Below, in pieces: positions 22,869 to 35,270 of a stretch of 64,000 bases of DNA (within the stretch, counting starts at the first letter, position 1; the number at the start of each line of letters is the position of its first letter). The stretch comes from Timema cristinae (lineage: Eukaryota > Arthropoda > Insecta > Phasmatodea > Timematidae). Location of the stretch: NCBI GenBank assembly GCA_039000515.1, contig JBCFYV010000012.1, positions 112,181,883 through 112,245,882 of the forward strand, written 5' to 3'. The notes below the pieces were generated by a model, which worked only from the letters and a program-made list of their open reading frames with translations, was not told where the DNA came from and ran no database searches. Made by a program: the position numbers and the translations under genes.

Positions 22869-23436
22869 GTGTCCCAAGAATAGGTGAAATCGAGCCCATA
22901 CAACGACAGTATTAATAAAGAATGTTAAAACAAAGGTTAGGCTTATTATTCTATTAATTCGCACTAGTTCTAGTGGGTTGGCCTTTATAAAGGGCCCTAC
23001 AGAAACACCATCTGATAAATTGCTCGGTGTGTAGGCTTGTTGTCCGGTACTAACCATCCTATCGCCAACTTCCCCGCCTCATCGCCCGACGTGTTGTGTC
23101 TAGCGTTGTCGGCCGGACCGACCTACCTGGCGCCAGTCACAGCTTTGCAAGCGTTTAGGTGGGTAGTCAAGAGTGCATTCTTTTATTGTATTTAAAATGA
23201 CGTCACAATGCTGAACATTACTTAGAAGCATTCATAAGACATTAACATTTTTTTTTGCGAAAAACATTTGAATCCAACCCTTAAAAAATTGCATAGGTGC
23301 TTTTTCTTTCTTTCTAACAACCAATTACATGCCCACATTTTTCTTGCAATATTTTAAATAAAGTGATAATTATGCTAACGCGATTCCATTTTTTTTATTT
23401 GGATAGCGTGCGTTCGTAATAAGATCACAATAACGA

Positions 23437-23635
23437 CAGTAGCCCCATAGCTTATTAGGTACTGACTGACAGCTGACTTCTGACAGTCAACATTTAGGAA
23501 TATACCTAAATTTTAACCCTTAGAAGTGACAGCTGCTAAATATGTTTTTGCAGATCATATGGTTCGGCGTAGGGATACATAATTTCGTCTAGTTACTTTT
23601 CAGAGCTGTCAGTCAGCGCTATTTCCTGTTTAAAG
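23437..23635 (+). mobile_element. Tc1/mariner-like MITE, decayed copy
   Basis: The left end cagtagccccatagctt and the interior (ttctgacagtcaacattta, 'ttcggcgtagggatacataa', 'gctgtcagtcagcgc') match the better copy at 26577-26788. The right terminus is degraded. Confidence 0.75.
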
Positions 23636-25174
23636 GAACTACGTAGTATTTGACAAAGACGCCAATTCCCTGTACCGAAAGGAAACTAGCCTTCACAACA
23701 CCTGTCGCCAGGACCTCTATTAGTTTTTACTCTGTTGATGAGGGGAGCAAACAGCAAGGGGTATGTCATATAAACCGTTTGTGCGTATCAGCCAGTGTTC
23801 ACACAAACAGGGGATCAACCCGCCCACAGTCTCCAGACACAGCCACACGCACAATCCACGCAGTATAAAATATCAAACATATCAATGGACACTTGTGATA
23901 TTAAAGTATTTAATTGGAATATGTATAAGTAATTAACAGACGTCATTTAAATAAACCGCGTGTGAATAAACAGCCATCAACATTTCTCTTTCTTTAATTC
24001 AAATATATATACCGTTCTAATTAGTGCTCGACCACGGAGCTATAGACAACCTAAACATCATCACAGCGTTATTATATCAGGGAATTAATCCGTAGTGTTT
24101 CAATCGACGCGGCTCGATATGGTTCAAGTCTAGCTAAGCTGTTGCTACTCGTATCTAGTGTGAAGAGTTGTGAACACTAGGTATGATAATATAAGTAGGT
24201 CCGGTTGTGAAGACGCTAGAGGTAATTTAAAGCAAAACACTCAAATTTAATTTTATTCAAATCTTGTCAACGTAGAATCCTTGAACTTGATGGGGAAAGG
24301 AAAGAAGGTATTAACACCAAGAGACTAGTAATATTGCCCAATTATGTCCCCCTACTACTGTAAACACGTCACTGAACGTTCAATATTCTCCCACTCTCCC
24401 CAAAATCAAAATACACAACTTTAAGTTTAGCTTATTAATCAATTTAAACACGTAAATACACACTTGATATTTACACAATACCTTTCAATTTAACAATGTC
24501 AGTTTAGGATCGAGAATCGACAATGATATAGTCAGTAATATGAATGTATTTTGGCTCTACAGTCATTACTTTCATCATCGTGTCCATCTTCTAACTAGCC
24601 AAGTATACACCTAAAGGAAAATTCTTCTTCCGATGATTGACTAAACAAAACTTTATGCAAAAGTGTCCAACATTCCGAACTCGTGAATTCCAAACTCTGT
24701 GATTTTTAGTTGATTTGATAGAGAATTCCAAGTATGGTGGTTAATAATAAGTGTAACATTAAAGTAAATGCCCTATCCCTTACTATAACCAGATTTACCC
24801 CATGAAATAACGTTAGACATTACATAACTGATTAAATATTTGTTATCTGGAGCCACGATGCAGTAATATCACACAGACAAAATACTGGCAGACGTCCAAA
24901 AAAGTCCTCAAGAAGAACCTTAAAAAAAAAGTGCACAAATAAAGCTCGCGTCTCATGCAAACTCCTACGCGAATCTAAATTTTATATAGTCATTTTAGTC
25001 GAGACCATCACTCGAGTCTTGCCTTCACTAAGTAGAGTGAAGATATCAAATTACATTTCTTGCAATAGTACTTGGTTCTGAAACATCTCTTTCAAACTCA
25101 CTAGTATAAAACAACCCAACTAACCAAACCTTAGTGACCTTTGGGATGATTTCCCTATCAGGAACATAATAACC

Positions 25175-25295
25175 ACAGTACTGTACCGACCGGGAATCGA
25201 ACCCAGGACCCCTAAGTCTGCGTTCAAGCGCGCTGGCCCACAATATCACGAGACCGGTTAGCGGAAGGCCGACTGCTCTCACCACGAGGTCAATG
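25175..25295 (-). mobile_element. tRNA-derived SINE fragment of another family
   Basis: On the minus strand a tRNA-like segment reads 'cagacttaggggtcctgggt' then tcgattcccggtcgg, a good B box. The upstream part with 'ggtgagagcagtcggccttc' resembles no other SINE of the window. It lacks the clover-leaf pairing of a functional tRNA as far as I can fold it by eye. Confidence 0.5.
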
Positions 25296-25394
25296 TGATG
25301 TGCACAGCTTTAGTACGATTCGTGTAATGTCCTTTTAGAACAAACTTATTATGAGTGTTACTACCCGTTTCGATGTCCAAATGTTATAAGGCGT

Positions 25395-25570
25395 CACCCA
25401 CCCAATAGACTAGACTGCCATGAACGGGAGATAAGGACTCAAATACAAGTCGGGTGTACTAAGGAGATTTTCCACACTCTCCACGCAAATGTGGGTTTGC
25501 TTTCTCTAGATTAAACCTTCATCACTAAAACATTAGTGTAGTTAGTACAAACGAGTACAGCCCCAACACA
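25395..25570 (+). mobile_element. SINE family A
   Basis: Head 'aatagactagactgccatga' with a damaged B box (ggactcaaatacaagtcggg), then the central block (cgcaaatgtgggtttgcttt, 'acattagtgtagttagtaca'). The tail is lost after about 25560. Confidence 0.75.
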
Positions 25571-26047
25571 ATTAACAACCTTGGGGTGGTTTGGAGCACA
25601 ACAAAGGATAAAACCCTCCAGGAAGCAAAGTAAAGTTTAAATTGTGCGTGCCAAAGACCTCCTTGCTAGCGTGTCTACCATCTTCCTATAGACTTGCAGA
25701 CACACGAACCGGGTTAATATCCCCAGATGTCCCCCCCCCTCCCTGCGGAGGTATTATTCCACCAAGGTATAGGTAAGCCTGGTTTTATTAATACGTAATA
25801 CACAACTAATATAAACTGTGCTATAATAAAACTAAACTTTTACTTAAATCAACGCTTTTATTCATAAAAATTGCCCTAAAACTTTTGTTCTACTAGATAT
25901 ATCTTTACAAATCCTTCAAAATGGGGTGTAGTAACGCAAGAAATAAAGAATCGGTGTTTTAGAAGTTTTTATTATATTTTTTTCGTCAAAATAAATACAA
26001 TCTCTCTTCAGTAGGAAGAAACTTTGAAACTGGCCCTAAAAGTTCTT

Positions 26048-26223
26048 AGTCAAATTTAGTACGCCTCAAGTGCGGCGCTACACTAAGTACATGACGACAC
26101 CTACCTAAACCAGAATGGAATGGGCCATTCTCGCATAAGAAACTGGCCCATTCCATTATGGTTTAGGTAGGTGTCGTCATGTACTTAGTGTAGCGCCGCA
26201 CTTGAGGCGTACTAAATTTGACT
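26048..26223. repeat. 176-bp near-perfect palindrome (foldback)
   Basis: The left arm at 26048-26127 (starting agtcaaatttagtacgcctc) is repeated inverted at 26145-26223 (ending gaggcgtactaaatttgact), with about 17 bp between the arms and only a mismatch or two. The word gaaactggccc occurs three times around it: before the left arm (about 26029), in the loop (about 26141) and just after the right arm (26226). It may be a foldback MITE or a recent inverted duplication. Confidence 0.9.
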
Positions 26224-26239
26224 ATGAAACTGGCCCTTA

Positions 26240-26400
26240 ATATCATATGAAGAAAATTGAACTAATACCTTTCAAGAATGTCCAGGAATTCGAGGAAATT
26301 TCAATTTAAAATGTTTCATTTAATGCCGCTATGGCCACGACAGATATTAAGAAATTGTTGATATCACCATGTGAAGAAAAATATAACACTTGGCTCGAGA
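26240..26400 (-). repeat. dispersed repeat, copy 2 of 2
   Basis: Inverted relative of 10918-11065. The minus strand reads 'ttcttcacatggtgatatca', 'atatctgtcgtggccatagc', 'ggcattaaatg'. It adjoins the palindrome at 26048-26223. Confidence 0.65.
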
Positions 26401-26576
26401 TCATGATGATAATAGAAACATGAAATCAACCTAATTTAAGCGAGAGCTGGTACCTGGTACTATTCAAATATTACCATTTATATTATTATTGTGTTATGTC
26501 TTATGACAGGTCCATTCCTTTTGTATTGAAACTTAGCCCTCCAATGCGCCCTGTCCTCTGCCTTGTTCAGTTTCTA

Positions 26577-26788
26577 CAGTAGCCCCGTGGCTTCTTTGGT
26601 GCTGCCAGATCAAAGCTGTCACTTCTGACAGTCAACATTTAAGTATATACCTAAATTTTAACCGTCAGAAGTGACAGCTGCTAAACACATGTCTTTGCAG
26701 ATAATATGATTCGGCGTAGGGATACATAATTTGGTCTGGTAACTTTTCAAAGCTGTCAGTCAGCACCAAAGAAGCCATGGGGCAACTG
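26577..26788 (+). mobile_element. Tc1/mariner-like MITE, intact 212-bp copy
   Basis: Terminal inverted repeats cagtagccccgtggcttctt (left) and aagaagccatggggcaactg (right) extend about 29 bp and are flanked by TA on both sides (26575-26576 and 26789-26790), the target duplication of Tc1/mariner elements. A second, internal inverted repeat (agctgtcacttctgac ... gtcagaagtgacagct) lies in the left half. There is no coding capacity. Confidence 0.88.
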
Positions 26789-27409
26789 TACTGAAGACAT
26801 TTAGTTTATTTCGACAAAAATTAGTTTACTACACAACAAGCATGGCTGCCACAAGTAGTTTCAAACGGTAACATAATATATTTTCATCCTGCTGTGTATA
26901 TCGGAGTTTAATTGGCTAGATGCTTTTATCGCATTCTCATTGGTTCATACATATCAAGTTCCAAGGGTCATCTATGCCCGACTCCATGGACAACACATTA
27001 GTTAATGCATGCATTAAGCACTAAACGGTGTTTCAGTTTCTTGCGCACTATGTGCTGTGCACGGATATAAATCCAGCCTTATAAAGCTAGGGTCAGTCAA
27101 GGTAAGCCGAGTGGACATCTAGAGGCCCAAAACCTTTCAACGAACGAGCAGTTCTGACTCGATCAAGGTCATGTCCTTCCAGGGACAACACTTCCTGAAT
27201 GCTCAAGAATTTGATTCCTTTGACAAGGCCCACGGCGTAGGCGGCCATACAACCTGAACGTCAAGCTCATAGACAACACCATGTCCAACGGAGCGGGTCA
27301 AAAGGCCAAAAGTGCAAGGCCACATGACTTGATGTATGAATATGTTAAAATGGTAAATATCTTCTCTGTGGAACTGTCTTTACAACTGCGTTCCTGCGTT
27401 AGTTCGATT

Positions 27410-27535
27410 TGCCAATCTGGGGATTGGAATATAGACCCGGTTTACCAAGTTGCCCCCCCCCCCCTCATCACCCCTTAAAGTTTCTCACTATCCCTCCACG
27501 CAAATGCGGGTACACTTGGCACATTATAACACAAT
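27410..27535 (+). mobile_element. SINE family A, fragment
   Basis: A decayed B-box region is followed by a C-run and the central block 'ccctccacgcaaatgcgggt' acacttgg. The tail is absent. Confidence 0.55.
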
Positions 27536-27689
27536 AAATGATATTGCTGTTGTTTTGAAATGAAAATGTCGGTAGCGTGCCGTGTGGGTTTTTATCCGAC
27601 ACGGCTGTTTGCATGCCAGGGCGGGCGCACGGACACTAGTAAAGCACCATGAATAAGACATCATTTAGAGCTCGCACCAGTGGTCACGC

Positions 27690-27870
27690 AGGACAAGAGC
27701 CAAACACGTTAGGTCTGATTTTCCGGTGACGAGGAGGATTGTTTTCAAATTTCAGCTGAATGCACTTTGACAAATTGTTTAGGGTAAATTACCCTCCCTC
27801 CCAACATGCAAATTCTGGTAGAGTTCCCATACATTTAAACCTACTCAGCTCTACCACCACGCTGGGCGAA
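27690..27870 (+). mobile_element. SINE family A, decayed
   Basis: Head-like 'gtctgattttccggtgacga' and tcaaatttcagctgaatgca in place of the B box, then a weak central block (catgcaaattctggtagagt). Low similarity but correct order. Confidence 0.5.
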
Positions 27871-29659
27871 GATAAACTCTTGTAAAAAATGTTTTTATAG
27901 CACCCATTTATAAAAATAACTAATCAACTTTAGGAATATTGAACAAATTGGATTTTTGTTTAGGATGTAGAGATTTGATTCTAAAAGTCCACATCAACGA
28001 AATAATTTATGATTTCCACACAGCGATAAATTTGTCAAGTAGCAAATATATATATTTTTACTATCAGTCCAAATTGGAGCAAGGTCCTATCCTGACGCTG
28101 TGCTTGCCAGTTTCCTACTAAATATATTTTAATGTTGTAATTAAGTTATTTACATGGACACTATGACAGGGTTCCTGATGTTTTAAGAATGTTTTTGGGT
28201 AAGAAAAAGGGTCTTGAGCCGCAGACTCACAAAAATCACAAAACTATTTTTGAACTGTAACTGGGCTTCAATTTTAAACACAGTGACTTGAGGCAAGAAA
28301 ATTTGAGTTTTATTTAGGCCTGAGTACTATAATTTAGTTATTTTATTACAAAGTTTTCAACCAAAATCATAAAATGACATTGAAAGGCAACCATCACAAG
28401 ACATTAATGGATGTCCATGGTTTTTCTTTGATTATTATGTAGTTTATAGACAGTTTAGTACTCATCATTTTTGTCTAAAGTCTATATTAATAAAATGAAA
28501 GTTTGTCAGTGTTATAAGCATTGTGCTTTATCAACAGCACGCAGAGGGCTGACCTTTTAAACACCAGTAGACCCAGAGCACATGTGTACGTCGAAGCAGG
28601 AATTTTGAAATTAGAAATTGACTGTGGAGATATAAACTAAGATTTTTCCCGAGGTAGCCACGGAATACATTGCATTTAAAATAATCTTTTAAGTAATTTG
28701 GACCAGGTATGTCAAACTTTTAGCCCCATCACTTGTTTTGTGCACCTGACAGGGATCAAGTCCCAAAAGTTGTTCAATATGCTCATCACATGGTATGTGC
28801 AATGTTTGGCGAAACTACTACGTCTGTCACAAAAACACATCAACCCTCATTGTTCCTTCGGCACAAAATGTATGCAACACAACCACTTCATTGTTGTGAG
28901 TCACAGGTTTCAAATTTTTGTTTCTTTAAAAAAAGGGACAAGTCTTGTTGGCTTACAAAGGATACTACCTTTCTCTTTATAAAAACCGAGCATAATAACT
29001 TAATTCTACAAAGTGAAAAATAATTAAAATTGAATTTTATCAGTTAATTCAATTACAATGTGGCCTTTATGGTCAAACTAGCTTTAAAGGCCTTATTTAG
29101 GACATTGTTGATTTATGCCTACAACCTCCACTAGAAACCAGTTTATTCCAATCACTGTTATCTAAAACATTTTCACTAAAAAAAAAAACCTTAGTATTAA
29201 CGGAAAAGCTTTGATTGCAATCATGTTTTACAAAATACATCTACAGTTACGCTACAGTTGCCATTATAAGGTAGTTTTTTTAACAAGTTATTTCATTTTG
29301 TCTTTGTGATAACACAACTTAAATGTGTTATTTCCACAAAATTATGTTAATATAATATTTTGCAAAACAACGAATATTTTCAAAATTTTGGAATATTCGG
29401 ATTCGACCAGGTCCCATTAAATTCGGGTTAACTAGTTTCAAGCATACCCGGAAATATTCTAGAAGGAAAAAAAATGGGAAAAAATATATATAATAATAAT
29501 CCTAATTCTAACAACCTCAATCCTATTTTAAATAATTTAGATTACTTCAAACGGGCTCTCGTGTTAATAAAAAACATATGTCATCTCTTGCTGTGGGACT
29601 TCCCCGCGAGCCACTGACTAACTTAAAACCCACATGCCAAATACTCCTTGTACTAAATT

Positions 29660-29875
29660 TTTTTTAGCACGCATACCTACTTATTACGCTAAGTATGAGA
29701 AGGACGTAATTAAGAGAAGTGTACCCGCTTTGCGCGTAGGTAAAGTGGAAACCCATTTAGGAAAACCCCACCCACCCGGGATTTAAACCCTGATCTCCCC
29801 GTCATCATTCCAGTATTCTGCGAGAGCGACGCCAACACCAGCGGTCGGAAACCTACGGGGCACCAACTAATTTTA
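29660..29875 (-). mobile_element. SINE family A
   Basis: The minus strand shows 'tgatgacggggagatcaggg' and B-box-like tttaaatcccgggtgggtgg, then 'gcgcaaagcgggtacacttc'. The shared tail is lost near 29670. Confidence 0.75.
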
Positions 29876-30033
29876 TCTGGCTCACAAAGATTTAGCAAAC
29901 AACAATTTTTATATTAATAAACATAGGTTTTCCTTCTCATTTGGTAATTAGCTATTAAGGTTTTAATGTTTTGCCTTTGATTATTTTTCCAACCCACATG
30001 GGTCACGATACAATGGTTGCCTAAGACCATTAC

Positions 30034-30103
30034 AGCCACCGTGGCAAGCATCCTGCCCCGATGTGACGAGCCACCGAGGCAAGCATCCTGCCCCGATGTG
30101 ACC
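30034..30103. repeat. 35-bp tandem duplication
   Basis: The word agccaccgtggcaagcatcc, followed by 'tgccccgatgtgacg', is repeated immediately with two substitutions. Confidence 0.9.
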
Positions 30104-30339
30104 AAGTGTTAGGTACATTGTGCTAGAGCACCAAGTGACGATCCCGTAGAAGCGTTATGTTGTGGGTAGTAGACGTCGCAGCAACTGTCAAGAGAGGACG
30201 GCACAAGTTCTATTTCTAACCACGGGGCCAACCTTGGGAAGCGGCCATCAAAATTAAAACTTTTCCGACCGCCACCCAGGTTTATCCTTGAAAATAAAGA
30301 TTACTTGACACCTTCGTTCTGGGAGAAACCCACGTTCAA

Positions 30340-30515
30340 ACCCCCCCCCCCCTTTGCATCAGTGGGCACGCACAGACAGATGTCAAGCTCGTCTAGCATG
30401 TTTCGCCGACTATGGGAAAGTCTGGGTTTAAATCTCGGGTGTCATGAGGGAGACTCCATAAGGGTCGCTCTTCCTCCACGCAAATGCGGATACATTTACT
30501 CTTAATTAAGTCTGT
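30340..30515 (+). mobile_element. SINE family A
   Basis: Head 'agatgtcaagctcgtctagc', B-box-like tgggtttaaatctcgggtgt, then the central block 'ctccacgcaaatgcggatac'. The shared 3' tail is missing. Confidence 0.65.
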
Positions 30516-31479
30516 ATGAGGAAGGAAAAGTGCGAATTAGCTGGTCAAATAAGATGCGATCCAGAAAAAAACTACTACCAAGTTTATTAGACTAACGAGA
30601 AATTTGATTTATATTGTGATCATCGTGTAAGTAACTTTTTGGAACATTTAAATGAGCTCACATTCATATTGTATAGAGCTAGATTATATTTAAATTATAA
30701 TATGCTATACTTTCAACCACTGGCATGGCTGGTGGGGGTGGGGCCCTAGAGGGTTATTTAAATAGTTTACTTCATACAGGTGGTAAGAATATGTAATGAG
30801 GATGCCAAAAAAAGAATGAAAATGAAGCAGAAACACTGCAAGGGAGGGAAAGAAAGATCAAGGGAGCATATGACAAAGTGTGCAAGTGAGAGAAGAGTGG
30901 AAATATAGAGGTTGATGGCTTTCATAGAATTTTTCAGTCATCTTACACATCCATTGCATGCTCTTACTATAGAGTGAACTTAATCCATATGGACAGGATA
31001 TCTGCAATAGCTAGTTCTTCCCGCGAGGTGGAAATATCATTTAATCATCCACGTCACCTTAAAAAGATACTTGAGAAACAACGTCTCAAATACGATTCAC
31101 CACACACATACATGTTTTGGACAAGATATAAATTTATGGTGCTTTGTTTTACACCGCGTCTTACTAAGCATGCATGATATTTAATCTAATGTATCAGAGA
31201 TTAAGAAGGAAGTGTATGCTATTGCGTGGGATATAATTTTCTCCCCAACATCAGCGGGCCAGTCCAACAGTAACTCATTAAATATTCAGCTACAAGTGGG
31301 TAGATTGTGGTGTTCATCAAACAAACTGACAGATATAGTTGATTAAAGGTGTTTGGCGAAGTCAAATGTAGACTTGAATCAAGTGCAAATGATTTTAAAA
31401 AGCATTAACACACTGGTTAGGAAGCATTGGCAGTTCACTTGTTACTCTCTCGCTATCTTACAGGTAGAGAAAGTTTTGT

Positions 31480-31760
31480 GATCGTTAAAAAAATCTAACT
31501 CAAGATTTTGACGAATCTTTACGTTTCATGACCCCCCGGAATCCAAAAAAAGTAGTTTTTAACTTTGTACCTCCAACTAGAGCCTAAACTATTTTGCCGA
31601 TCGGACTTAAAACTTGTCATCTAGGGTTTTCACAGGGTTGCCCTGAGGGCTTTTTGGATTTGGATATCTAACCCTAAAATTGAGGGTAGTTTACTGAAGG
31701 GAAAAAAGAGAAAAAGTCGATTTTCTAAAAATCGACTAACGATTTTGATCAATATTTGTA
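31480..31760. other. intronic segment of unusual composition with a perfect small dyad
   Basis: It contains agtcgattttctaaaaatcgact at 31715-31737, a 10-bp perfect stem with a 3-base loop. The surrounding text (ctaaccctaaaattgagg; 'gccctgagggctttttgg') looks like a dispersed repeat, but I found no second copy in the window. No coding signal. Confidence 0.4.
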
Positions 31761-32779
31761 TCTAGATGTTAAGATTATAAGCAAACTGGCTAGTTTCATT
31801 TCAACATGAAAATTAATTTTAGGGTACTTTACAGAAACAGTTTAAGATATTGGCAAATATATTAATACAATTGTGAGCTTTAGCTGTAAAGAGATACTAC
31901 TCAAGTTTTAACTCAATTCTCCAATACCTTAGAGTAATTAAATATAAGTCTCTCAAAAATTGTTTTAACTTAAACCTCTTAGGAGAAAATTTTGTACAAT
32001 GATCTGTATCAATTTTAGACTCAATAGTCAACATTTAAATTTTTTATTGGTCAAAATTAATAAATAAGCAATTTAATAGCAATGTTATGTCATGAAGATT
32101 TGAAACATCTAATAAAATGTCAAAAATTTTAACCGGAAGTTGAAATTTTAATACAAAGTGTTGACCCTTGTGGACCCAATTTAGTTTTTTATCGGTCCAA
32201 ACATACAAACGAGGATATTAATTCTTTAAAAACAAAATTATAAAATTTAAAACCACGACTAAAAAAAGTTTTACATAAGCATAGTGCAATCAATGCTTAG
32301 GTTTGCTAGTGTATATAATTTTGTTTCACATATATGAGTTTTGAGTAAATATCTCAATTTTCAAACAATAGAGCGAGAAAGTCTGAGCAGACTTCTGTCC
32401 CATTTATTTTTTAAATAATGACCAAGTTATTGTGATAAACTTACAATATTTAAATATGGGAAAGTGATATTCTTGAATCAATTTGTCTCAGCTGAAACAA
32501 GTACTTTGAATATGAAGCCAAGTATTTAATGATCGACGAAATATTAGGATAAATTTACATTAGATAAGTATTAAGGCGCACCAAATCAAAGTGTCCTAGG
32601 TGTTTTATTATCAATGATACTTGATATGGCTACAATATCAGTAACCATACTATTATTTCGATCTTCTAAGCTTTGTTAATTAGGTAGGACCACAAGTATT
32701 TCCATTTAAGTAAGTGTCCCCCCTCTCCACCAAAGTTGGAAATTCAGGCACGTCAACGCTTCCAGCTGTTGCCTTGATG

Positions 32780-32875
32780 CGAGACTAATTCAATTGAAAT
32801 GGGAACCAAAGCTTGGATCTTAGGATATGTCCTCTAATCCCCTTACCACTGAGCTATCCTTGTTCATTTTTCAGA
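32780..32875 (-). mobile_element. tRNA-like SINE head
   Basis: The minus strand reads 'aaggatagctcagtggtaag' (a clean A box), then ttaggaggacatatcc-like sequence and a decayed B box (gctttggttcccattt). It lacks a proper tRNA 3' half, so I read it as a third tRNA-derived SINE rather than a tRNA gene. Confidence 0.5.
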
Positions 32876-33029
32876 CTCATTCTTCAATCACGATTTTAGG
32901 ACACATTTGAGCAAATGAGCTTTATTTAGACATTTCATCAGATTTTAAAAGCTTACATCACGGGTTATATAGACTATCTTTCTATGTCTATTCGACTATA
33001 GTTCTGCCCGTTAGTTTTAAAACATCAGT

Positions 33030-33530
33030 ATGAGCGTATCACATCAAAGGGGCCACCCCGGCAAGCGAGAAATTGACGCGCAGACGTTCAGTCCGCAATA
33101 TTTAACTCAACGATGCAAGATTTCAAAATATGGTCACGCCAAAATAAATTCAGGCCCACAAAAGAATATTTAAGATATCTAAGAACTAGCAGCAATATTC
33201 CCCCTTTATTAGAATGACAAAGGGTGGCTGTAGGTGAAGGGGAGTATTAGCTTCGGCCTAACCCAGAGGTAGTTCCTGAGAACGGCAAAGACCGTAGAAT
33301 TTTGAGCCGTGTATCCTGACGGCCATTGATACTGTCTCGCTGAACGAAAAGGCCGCCGTGTGTAACACACACACGCGTGAAAGTTGAGAGAGAGCATCGA
33401 CAAATATAATTAACACATTGTTTGAGGCGAGAGTAGAGTTCCACTTGAATCGCATGTGAGGGGGCTAGTTGAAAGAAATAGGCTTTACTCGCCGCTTAGC
33501 ATCTGGTCAAGTGGGGGGGGGGGGGGGGAA
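33030..33530. other. GC- and CpG-richer island in the intron, with a G16 run
   Basis: CpG-containing, GC-richer sequence stands out from the AT-rich intron and ends near a run of 16 G (33513-33528). Three overlapping minus-strand frames here have no recognisable domain. It could be an internal promoter or a decayed element; I cannot decide. Confidence 0.35.
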
Positions 33531-34283
33531 GAAGGCCGCGACAACTTTGGTTCCTTTACTATCGAGTAAATATCAAAAGCAAGGACATAGGAAGATAAGT
33601 TTAGGGAGATTCACTTGAATGTGGCCGTAGCGCGTCAATACCAGGGTGGATGGGTAGTATGTTAGAAGTAACAAATTTAATGTGAACATTGAATATCAAA
33701 AACGGGATTTAATAGAATTTGACATTCCACTATTTTGAATACAGAAGTTACCAAGATTTGAATTTTGAGGAGTATCAATTTCAAGGCAAGTAGGAGGGTC
33801 CAACCAATTCCAGATCCCCAACTTTCCAAATCCATTCAGAGGAAATTTGATTTTGGCTACCCACACCCCCCACTGCGTGTAAACTTAACATCTAGCCAAG
33901 AATCGGGAGGTGACATCAGGTAGGTAGTTTGGGGATCTCATTTTCGTTACACTCAGCTACCTTAATTGGAAACTTGTCTTAAAAGAGCTGACACAGAAAT
34001 GGAGCCTTAAGTCGTGTATAAGGTCAGATTGTTCGAACATCTGTAAACCTTAGTTACATGTATTTAGCACGTATGTACGCGAAAGCAAAAGTAAATTTCA
34101 AAATATGATTAACAGTAATGAGTCCGTGAAATGGCAAACAAAGTAAACTATATCTTAATTTTAAGAACAGTAGAAAAAACCCAAACATAATTTGTGAGCA
34201 ACATTAATGGTATTTTACTTTATTATGTGGGTAATTTTATAGGTACTGATAAAATCTATCGTGACAGCTGCAGATATGACAAA

Positions 34284-34318
<35 letters not shown>

Positions 34319-34989
34319 GTAACTTTGGTAACTAACTCCTATTGTTCTTACTACCAAAATCATATTATAGAAATGTCCATATAAGATTGAAGCTACCGTA
34401 ATTAAATTTAATAAGTTTACTAACATGTTACTTTTAGAAATAATACAATTTATAGTAAACTTTTGAAACAATAGCGAATTTATGAAGGGGTTATTCTTTG
34501 GAAAGATATGTAGTTTCTAAAAAAAAGTGTACTTACATTAACACGTGAAGTTCTTAACAAAATAACAAAATAACTAGTTTTCGAGGCTTTTCTTGTAACA
34601 CATCTAATTCTTTCAACGAATAACGTATGGACATGGCCGACAAACACCACTCACCGGAAAGCAAGAGTTATCCACAGCACCGCGATAATGTCCCGGATAA
34701 TTGTTCACAAACACAGGCGCACTTGCCATCACATTTAAAGAGACACACCTGAACTATCTCCAAAAACTCAGAAAGGAATCAAAATAATGAACAACGAAAA
34801 AAATTATCCAAATACGTGCGTTGCACAACAACACTTAACGACTTACAAATCGCGACTGATGGAGTTCCCAAGGTGACAAAACCCTTTAAATATCGTTTGT
34901 AGAAGAGATGTGGTATACGCCAACATGTAAATGCGACTAGTGAGCCCACACGAGAGAACACCGTTGAAAGGAGAATGTGTGTGACTCAC

Positions 34990-35270
34990 CAGACCATTTC
35001 GGGACGGACAAAGTGTAAACAGATGACGGCGGATGCGGAAGGGATGAATGGGCGAAGAGAAGTGTGAACAAGGCGGAAGATTACACTTCTTTGATATCCC
35101 CAAGTAAACCTAATGTGACACTAGCCGTCCCCTTCCAACAATTTAAACAAAGATTGTGCCAATAGTCCCATCACAACAATTTCGCTGAAAAAATAACGTC
35201 ACTAGCTCTCTTTCTTAGAAACCCCCTTCTGAACACAATCAAAAGACAAAACGCCAGGAGACGGATATAT
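34990..35270 (-). promoter_or_regulatory. possible alternative first exon/promoter of the BAG gene
   Basis: A GC-richer stretch ends, on the minus strand, in a strong donor (tctg|gtgagtcac, 34983-34994). Upstream are a CRE-like gtgacgtt (about 35200) and a CCAAT (35159-35163, plus strand). No in-frame ATG could initiate into the terminal exon except the internal ATG of MPRGKQD. A non-coding first exon is therefore the only version that works. Speculative. Confidence 0.25.

Noticed and set aside
25046..25285. 79-codon minus-strand frame
   Set aside because: Its middle is a tRNA-derived SINE; composition and position give no support for a gene.
28698..29023. Two overlapping ~95-codon plus-strand frames
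   Set aside because: No recognisable domain, no splice or promoter context, and the same DNA open in two frames suggests chance.
34843..35103. Coding connector exon for the BAG gene (86-codon frame ending at a phase-0 donor)
   Set aside because: No AG acceptor in the required phase occurs inside the frame, the frame begins at TTG without an upstream ATG, and the peptide does not resemble the family.
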